The notes under the pieces: model-generated
What the model was told of the DNA's origin: nothing
What the model saw: only the letters and a program-made list of their open reading frames with translations
The model's database searches: none
DNA from: Candidatus Rokubacteria bacterium RIFCSPLOWO2_02_FULL_72_37
GTDB taxonomy: Bacteria > Methylomirabilota > Methylomirabilia > Rokubacteriales > CSP1-6
Assembly (NCBI GenBank): GCA_001790315.1
Contig: MGCE01000028.1
Location: 1-11,488, forward strand
Direction: 5' to 3'
DNA length: 11,488 bases
Translations under genes and position numbers: made by a program
In this document: one piece after another, positions 7,281 through 11,488 of the stretch
Layout of the letters: each line of letters begins with the position of its first letter
Position numbering within the stretch: the stretch's first letter is position 1

Positions 7281-8521
7281 TGCCGACCGACGCGCCCCGC
7301 GGCCCGCTCGCCGGCCTCCGCGTCGTCGCCGTCTCCCAGTTCGGCGCCGGCCCGTTCGGCACGCAGCTCCTCGCCGATCTCGGCGCCGAGGTGATCAAGC
7401 TCGAGGATCCGGCCGTCGGCGGCGACGTCTCGCGCTCCGTGGGCCCGTGGACGACCGACAGCGACTCGCTCTACTTCCAGTCGTTCAATCGCGGCAAAAA
7501 ATCGCTCGCGCTCGACCTGCGCCACCCCGAGGCGCGCGGCGTCCTGCACGACCTGGTCGGCGTTTCGCACGCGGTCTACAACAACCTCCGCGGCGATCTG
7601 CCGGCGAAGCTCGGTCTCACCTACGCGACGCTCGGTACCGTGAACCCGGCGATCGTCTGCTGCTCGCTCTCGGGCTTCGGCGCGACGGGGCCGCGGGCGT
7701 CCGAGCCGGCGTACGACTATCTGATCCAGGGCTACGCGGGCTACATGGCCGTCACCGGCGAGCCCGGCGGCCCCCCGGAGAAGTGCGGCGTCTCGGTGAT
7801 CGACTTCGCGGGCGGCTACGCCTCGATGGCCGCGCTCCTGGCCGGACTCTGGGACGCCCAGCGCAGCGGCGTCGGCCGCGATCTGGACGTCTCGCTGCTC
7901 GACACCGCGGTGAGCATGCTCTCCTACTTCGCGATCTGGACGCTCAATCGCGACTGGCAGCCGGCGCGCGTCGCCGACTCCGGCCACCAGGCGCTCGTCC
8001 CCGCGCAGAACTTCCCCACGAAGGACGGCTGGATCGTCGTCTTCTGCAACAAGCCGAAGTTCTGGGAGGCGCTGGTCGACGCGCTCGGACTGCCCGAGCT
8101 GGCGCACGACGCGCGCTTCGCGACGTTTGCCGACAGGCTCGCGCACAAGGACGCGTTGATCCCTCTCTTGAAGGCGCGCTTCACCGAGCGCACGAGCGCC
8201 GAGTGGCTCGGGCGTCTGCGCGGCCGCGTGCCGTGCGCGCCGGTCAACACCGTCGCGGAGGCGCTGACCGACGAGCAGGTGCTCGCGCGCGACATGATCG
8301 TCGAGGTCGAGCATCCCGAGCTGGGCAGGCTGCGCGAGGTCGCCTCTCCCGTGAAGACCGCGGGCGCGGTCACCCGGCCCGCGCCCGCCCCCCGGCTCGG
8401 CGAGCACACCGACGCGATCCTCGGCGATCTCCTGGGGTACACTCCGGGTCGGATCGCGGCCCTGCGGGCCGCGGGCGTCTTCGGCGCAGCCCACACCGTG
8501 AACAAGGAGGTCGCGTCATGA
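7280..8521 (+). CDS. Class III (CaiB/BaiF) CoA-transferase
   Basis: Moves CoA from a donor thioester such as succinyl-CoA to a carboxylic acid, through an enzyme Asp. The 413-residue product has family features in order: GAEVIKLEDP (35-44), FNRGKKSLALDL (69-80), NLRGDLPAKLGL (102-113), SLSGFGATGP (129-138), then PAYDYLIQGYAG, in which D146 aligns with the catalytic Asp of formyl-CoA transferase. The length is normal and the protein soluble and cytoplasmic. ATG at 7280 shares a base with the dehydrogenase stop; GTG at 7277 is an alternative start three bases earlier. Its stop overlaps the next gene by ATGA. Position directly behind an acyl-CoA dehydrogenase suggests it makes that enzyme's substrate, as with benzylsuccinate CoA-transferase and benzylsuccinyl-CoA dehydrogenase. 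A racemase-type member (Amacr-like) of the same fold is less likely but cannot be excluded. Confidence 0.92.
   Translation: MPTDAPRGPLAGLRVVAVSQFGAGPFGTQLLADLGAEVIKLEDPAVGGDVSRSVGPWTTDSDSLYFQSFNRGKKSLALDLRHPEARGVLHDLVGVSHAVYNNLRGDLPAKLGLTYATLGTVNPAIVCCSLSGFGATGPRASEPAYDYLIQGYAGYMAVTGEPGGPPEKCGVSVIDFAGGYASMAALLAGLWDAQRSGVGRDLDVSLLDTAVSMLSYFAIWTLNRDWQPARVADSGHQALVPAQNFPTKDGWIVVFCNKPKFWEALVDALGLPELAHDARFATFADRLAHKDALIPLLKARFTERTSAEWLGRLRGRVPCAPVNTVAEALTDEQVLARDMIVEVEHPELGRLREVASPVKTAGAVTRPAPAPRLGEHTDAILGDLLGYTPGRIAALRAAGVFGAAHTVNKEVAS
8504..8510 (+). promoter_or_regulatory. Strong ribosome binding site of the beta-propeller gene
   Basis: AAGGAGG ends 7 bases before the ATG at 8518, an almost ideal Shine-Dalgarno sequence. 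It lies inside the end of the CoA-transferase gene and fixes the start that begins the signal peptide. Confidence 0.85.
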
Positions 8522-9543
8522 GGCTCTTCGTTCGAGTCGTCGCACTCCTGCTCCTCACCGTCGCGCTCACCGCTCCCGGCGCCGACGCCTGGACGCGCAG
8601 CCCCGCCGTCACGTTCGCCACGCTGCCCGCCGGCGTGACGAACCCCGAGGGCATCACCGCGGACGCGGCGGGCAATCTCTACGTGACGACGTTCGCCGTG
8701 GGCGGCACGTCGAGCGGCACGGGGCAGCTCTTCGTGTTCAGCCCGAGCGGCCAGCTCCTGCGTCAGGTGAACGTGGCCGGCTCGTCGGTGCTCCTGCTCG
8801 ACCTCGCCTTCCACCCGACCACCGGCGAGCTCCTGGTCATCGACTTCGGGCTCCAGCAGGTGCTCCGGGTGGATCCCGTCACGGGCGCCTCGTCCGTCTT
8901 CACGACGATCCCCGGCGGCGCCGCGGCCGGGCCGAACGTCCTCACCTTCGACGGCGCCGGCAACGTCTACGTCTCCGACTCGTTCCAGGGAACGATCTGG
9001 CGGACGGACGCGGCCGGCGGCGCGCCGGTGGCGTGGGTCGCGGATCCCCTGCTCACGACCACGGGCGTGCCGCCCTTCGGCGCCAACGGTCTCGCGTTCA
9101 ACCGGGCGGGCACCGCGCTCTTCGTCGCCAACACCGGCAACGACACGGTGGTCAAGATCCCGGTGAGCGGCGGCGTGGCGGGCCTCCCGGAGGTCTTCGT
9201 CAACAGCATCAACGGCGCCGACGGGCTGATCGTCGACGACGACGACAACATCTGGGTCGCCGCGAACCAGGCCGACGAGATCGTCGTCCTCGACCCGACC
9301 GGGCGGGTGATCGCGAAGCTCGGCGACTTCGGCGGGATCGATCCGCACGGCTCCCCGGTGGGCCTGCTGTTCCCCGCGAGCCTGGTCCGCAGGGGCAACT
9401 TCGTCTACGTGACGAACCTCGCGCTCGATCTCAGGCTCTTCGGGCTGCCGCAGCCCGTCGACGCCCAGTGGGCGGCGCAGGTGACGGCGCACACGATCGC
9501 GCGGATCCAGGCGCGGATCCCCAAGGCGCAGGGGCTCCCGTGA
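8518..9543 (+). CDS. Exported SMP-30/gluconolactonase-like beta-propeller protein
   Basis: A 341-residue envelope or secreted protein. Residues 1-24 form a signal peptide (MRLFVRV, hydrophobic core 8-19, cleavage after GADA). The rest is a run of beta-propeller blades with NHL/SMP-30 style repeats such as GNLYVTTF, GELLVIDF, GNVYVSDS, TALFVANT and DNIWVAAN. Residues E44 (NPEGIT), N140 (GPNVLTF), N190 (GANGLAF) and D235 (GADGLIVDD) match the positions of the metal ligands of SMP-30-type lactonases, so a Ca2+-dependent hydrolase is plausible, though many such propellers are uncharacterised or only bind ligands. The C-terminal 40 residues (about 302-341) continue past the propeller as a probable helix. 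Coupled by a 4-base ATGA overlap to the CoA-transferase, it may hydrolyse or sense an extracellular precursor of that pathway (inference). Confidence 0.88.
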   Translation: MRLFVRVVALLLLTVALTAPGADAWTRSPAVTFATLPAGVTNPEGITADAAGNLYVTTFAVGGTSSGTGQLFVFSPSGQLLRQVNVAGSSVLLLDLAFHPTTGELLVIDFGLQQVLRVDPVTGASSVFTTIPGGAAAGPNVLTFDGAGNVYVSDSFQGTIWRTDAAGGAPVAWVADPLLTTTGVPPFGANGLAFNRAGTALFVANTGNDTVVKIPVSGGVAGLPEVFVNSINGADGLIVDDDDNIWVAANQADEIVVLDPTGRVIAKLGDFGGIDPHGSPVGLLFPASLVRRGNFVYVTNLALDLRLFGLPQPVDAQWAAQVTAHTIARIQARIPKAQGLP

Positions 9544-9557
9544 TCTAGACTGGGGCC

Positions 9558-9845
9558 ATGGCCGAGCAGGTCCTGCCGCAGGCCGAGACGGAGGAGGTCG
9601 TCCAGGGCGCGGTCGGTCCTCCCTGGATGACCATCCTCCACAACTGCGAGTGTCACACCTTCGAGCAGGTCGTCCGCCAGCTGCAGAAGGCGATCGGCTG
9701 CAGCGAGGCCGAGGGCTGGGAGATCGCCTGGCGGGTGCACAACACCGGCAAGGCGGTCGTGAAGGTCGGGCCCGAGGGCGAGTGCGTGCGCGTCGGCAAC
9801 ATCCTGGCGGCGATCGGCCTCGTCGTCACGGTCGTCCAGTCGTAG
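9558..9845 (+). CDS. clpS: ClpS-like adaptor with altered N-degron pocket
   Basis: A 95-residue member of the ClpS fold, which delivers N-end-rule substrates to ClpAP or ClpCP. PPWMTILHN (21-29), FEQVVRQLQKAIG (35-47), GWEIAWRVHNTGKAVV (53-68) and the last strand GLVVTVVQS match the family; residues 1-20 are the usual flexible extension. N29 and H61 correspond to the Asn and His that hold the substrate alpha-amino group. The normal Asp-Asp after that Asn is Cys30-Glu31, followed by Cys32; two more cysteines are at 48 and 76. Start ATG at 9558, 14 bases after the propeller stop, with only a weak GGGG nearby. No clpA or clpC is in view. Its last 20 bases overlap the end of the opposing gene. 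It could be a divergent paralogue of a standard ClpS elsewhere in the genome. Confidence 0.88.
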   Translation: MAEQVLPQAETEEVVQGAVGPPWMTILHNCECHTFEQVVRQLQKAIGCSEAEGWEIAWRVHNTGKAVVKVGPEGECVRVGNILAAIGLVVTVVQS

Positions 9846-10224
9846 CGGCCGCGATCGCCTCCTGCAGCGTCTCCCGCAGATCGAACTCCCCGCGACCGTA
9901 CTTCGCGTCGAGCGCCCGCTCGCCGAGCATCCGCGCGATCGTGTCACGCATGTCGCCCGCGCACCGGTTCCAGTCACGGGTCGTGATCGCCTCGATCAGT
10001 CCTGCGACTACCTGCGCCCTGGGCTCGGGGTGCTTGCGGAGCTGCTCCGCCGCCGCGTTCGCCCGCTCGAAGTCGGGGTCGCCGAGATCGCGGATCAGCG
10101 CCGCCGCCCGGCTCGCGTCGTCCTGGGCGTGGCCGGGGGCCGCGAGGAGGCCGGCCGCGACCGCGACGGCCACGCCGACGAGCCGGCGGGCCGCGCGCGC
10201 TACATCACGGGGCCGATGATCCAC
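9826..10224 (-). CDS. Small exported protein with HEAT-like helical repeats
   Basis: I do not recognise a named family. The 132-residue product has an Arg-rich start (DHRPRDVARAARR), a hydrophobic core (LVGVAVAVAAGLLAA) and a likely signal-peptidase site after PGHA, so it is probably periplasmic. The mature part is charged and helical; LIRDLGDPDFERANAAAEQLRK resembles a HEAT-type repeat of the sort found in planctomycete and related secreted proteins. A single cysteine (in WNRCAGDM) follows. GTG at 10224 is chosen because AAGAGGAG (10233-10240) lies 8 bases upstream and because this start gives a complete signal peptide; a GTG nearer the core would remove the Arg-rich region. It overlaps the dehydratase end by 25 bases and converges on clpS with a 20-base overlap. 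Probably co-transcribed with the dehydratase; function unknown. Confidence 0.68.
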   Translation of the reverse strand: MDHRPRDVARAARRLVGVAVAVAAGLLAAPGHAQDDASRAAALIRDLGDPDFERANAAAEQLRKHPEPRAQVVAGLIEAITTRDWNRCAGDMRDTIARMLGERALDAKYGRGEFDLRETLQEAIAAATTGRP

Positions 10225-11488
10225 GGCGCGAACTCCTCTTCGCCGACCCCCGAGAGCTCGCTCTTCGTGCGCTTGCCCGAGGCCACGGCGACGATCTCCT
10301 CGAAGATCTGCCGGCCCACGGTCGCGAGCGGCGTGCCCTCGAGGATCACGCCGCAGTTGATGTCCATGTCCTCCTCCATGTGACGGTACACGAGCGAGTT
10401 GGTCGCCAGCTTGATGGAGGGCACGGGCTTGCAGCCGAAGACCGACCCGCGGCCGGTCGTGAAGCAGATGAGATTGCAGCCGCCGGCGACGAGGCCCGTG
10501 ATGGAGACCGGGTCGTGGCCGGGCGTGTCCATGAAGACGAAGCCCCGGGTCGTGATGGGCTCGCCGTAGAGGAAGACGTCCCTCAGCGGCGTCGTGCCGC
10601 CCTTGGCGACACCGCCCAGCGACTTCTCGAACACCGTGGTGAGGCCGCCGGCCTTGTTGCCGGGCGCGGGATTGTTGTCCATCGCCTCGATGCCGCGGCA
10701 GTACCACTCCCACCACGCGTAGCGGTCGAGGAGCTTCTTGGCGACGCCCTCGTTGATCGCGCGGCGGATCAGCAGGTGCTCGGCGCCGTAGATCTCCGGG
10801 GTCTCGGCGAGCACGCCCGTGCCGCCGTAGCGCACCAGCTCGTCCACCGCCCAGCCGAGCGCCGGGTTCGCCGTCATGCCGGAGTTGGCGTCCGAGCCGC
10901 CGCAGTTCGTGGCGAGGACCAGCTCGGAGACCGGCTGCGTGCTCCGCCGGGCCGCGGCGGCCTGCGGGAGCAGCTTCGCCACCTCCGCGGCGGCGCGCTC
11001 GACGGTCTTCCGGATGCCGCCCGCCTCCTGGATATTGACGAGGAACGGCCGGCGCTCGGGGTGCCCGGGCGCGGCCATGCGCTGCCGCTCGACCATCACC
11101 GCCGCCTGGTTCACCTCGCAGCCGAGCCCGATCAGGATGTACGCGGCGACGTTCGGGTGCTTGGCGTAGCCGGCGAGCACGCGCTGGAGCGCCAGGTGAT
11201 CCTCGCCGAAGAGCTTCGTGCCGCAGCCCGACTTGTGGGTGATCGCGATGACGCCGTCCACGCTCGGGAAGTCGCGCTGGACGTCGCGGAACCGGTCCCT
11301 GACGAACTGGCTCACGCTCGCCGAGCAGTTGACGCCCGAGATGATCGCGACGTAGTTGCGCGTGCCGACGCGCCCGTCCTCGCGCTTGTAGCCGTCGAAG
11401 TGGCGCATCGCGGCCGGCGGGTAGGAGTCCACGGGCCGCACGTCCACGCCCACCTCGTAGCGCTCGGCGCCGAGCGCGCCGATGCCGA
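10200..11488 (-). CDS. UxaA-family dehydratase (altronate/galactarate dehydratase type), 5' end outside window
   Basis: Metal-dependent dehydratase acting on sugar acids (altronate, galactarate) or related hydroxy acids; cytoplasmic. About 429 residues are visible. Conserved blocks in order: FDGYKREDGRVGTRNYVAI, NCSASV, THKSGCG, LIGLGCEVNQ, LATNCGGSDANSG, NPAPGNKAGGLTT, MDTPGHDPVSITG and FTTGRGSVFG; the product ends in WIIGPVM at a TAG stop. The frame stays open to the window edge, reading IGALGAERYEVGVDV before the first GTG at 11453, so the true start and probably an N-terminal SAF domain lie beyond 11488. If SAF were a separate gene, as in SuyAB, a start such as GTG 11453 would be possible. 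The specific substrate cannot be assigned: altronate, galactarate and sulfolactate enzymes share these blocks. The small exported protein gene follows with overlap. Confidence 0.9.
   Translation of the reverse strand, partial: GIGALGAERYEVGVDVRPVDSYPPAAMRHFDGYKREDGRVGTRNYVAIISGVNCSASVSQFVRDRFRDVQRDFPSVDGVIAITHKSGCGTKLFGEDHLALQRVLAGYAKHPNVAAYILIGLGCEVNQAAVMVERQRMAAPGHPERRPFLVNIQEAGGIRKTVERAAAEVAKLLPQAAAARRSTQPVSELVLATNCGGSDANSGMTANPALGWAVDELVRYGGTGVLAETPEIYGAEHLLIRRAINEGVAKKLLDRYAWWEWYCRGIEAMDNNPAPGNKAGGLTTVFEKSLGGVAKGGTTPLRDVFLYGEPITTRGFVFMDTPGHDPVSITGLVAGGCNLICFTTGRGSVFGCKPVPSIKLATNSLVYRHMEEDMDINCGVILEGTPLATVGRQIFEEIVAVASGKRTKSELSGVGEEEFAPWIIGPVM
10233..10240 (-). promoter_or_regulatory. Ribosome binding site of the small helical-repeat protein
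   Basis: AAGAGGAG on the minus strand, within the final codons of the UxaA-family gene, 8 bases before the GTG at 10224. It is the main reason for preferring this start. Confidence 0.55.

Noticed and set aside
7106..9492. Long minus-strand open frames over the CoA-transferase and propeller genes
   Set aside because: Antisense shadows without motifs; plus-strand genes here carry ribosome sites and full domain signatures.
9846..9900. Terminator between clpS and the opposing gene
   Set aside because: The genes overlap tail to tail and I see no convincing hairpin followed by a T run.
10225..10716. 296-residue version of the small helical-repeat protein
   Set aside because: The added N-terminal part is the off-frame reading of the dehydratase; the signal peptide and ribosome site support the start at 10224.

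Overview
This is a high-GC bacterial window with almost no intergenic space and many 1-4 base stop/start overlaps. No rRNA, tRNA, transposase, integrase, CRISPR array or phage gene is visible. Gene content (isoquinoline oxidoreductase-type molybdoenzyme, acyl-CoA dehydrogenase, class III CoA-transferase, ClpS, UxaA-family dehydratase) suggests a free-living heterotroph with a two-membrane envelope. An uncultured soil or sediment lineage such as Rokubacteria/Methylomirabilota or a high-GC proteobacterium would fit, but that placement is a guess.

Layout. (1) Positions 49-5042, minus strand: a tightly coupled four-gene run, read right to left. It holds an alkaline-phosphatase-superfamily phosphodiesterase (3414-5042), an endonuclease/exonuclease/phosphatase (EEP) family hydrolase (2656-3417), the [2Fe-2S] small subunit (2184-2651) and the Tat-exported molybdopterin large subunit (49-2187) of an IorAB-type oxidoreductase. 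A perfect 41-bp tandem duplication covers the 3' end of the last gene at the window edge. (2) A 30-bp AT-richer gap (5043-5072) separates this run from a divergent plus-strand run: a double acyl-CoA dehydrogenase in one polypeptide (5073-7280), a CaiB/BaiF CoA-transferase (7280-8521), an exported SMP-30-like beta-propeller (8518-9543) and a ClpS-like adaptor (9558-9845). (3) Positions 9826-11488, minus strand: a UxaA-family dehydratase (5' end outside the window) followed by a small exported helical-repeat protein. The small gene's end overlaps the end of clpS tail to tail.

How they may work together. The CoA-transferase could activate an organic acid to its CoA thioester and the neighbouring dehydrogenase desaturate it; the propeller may act on a precursor (for example a lactone) in the envelope. 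The substrate is not readable from the sequence.

Most notable feature. The acyl-CoA dehydrogenase has two halves whose defects are complementary. The first half keeps the flavin/substrate middle domain and the catalytic Glu but has lost the segments that normally reach into the neighbouring subunit's FAD. The second half keeps exactly those segments but has Pro where the catalytic Glu should be and a collapsed middle domain. This looks like an internal pseudo-heterodimer with one active site, the logic of the heteromeric steroid side-chain dehydrogenases of actinobacteria. The ClpS-like protein also has an unusual N-degron pocket motif (N-C-E-C-H-T-F).
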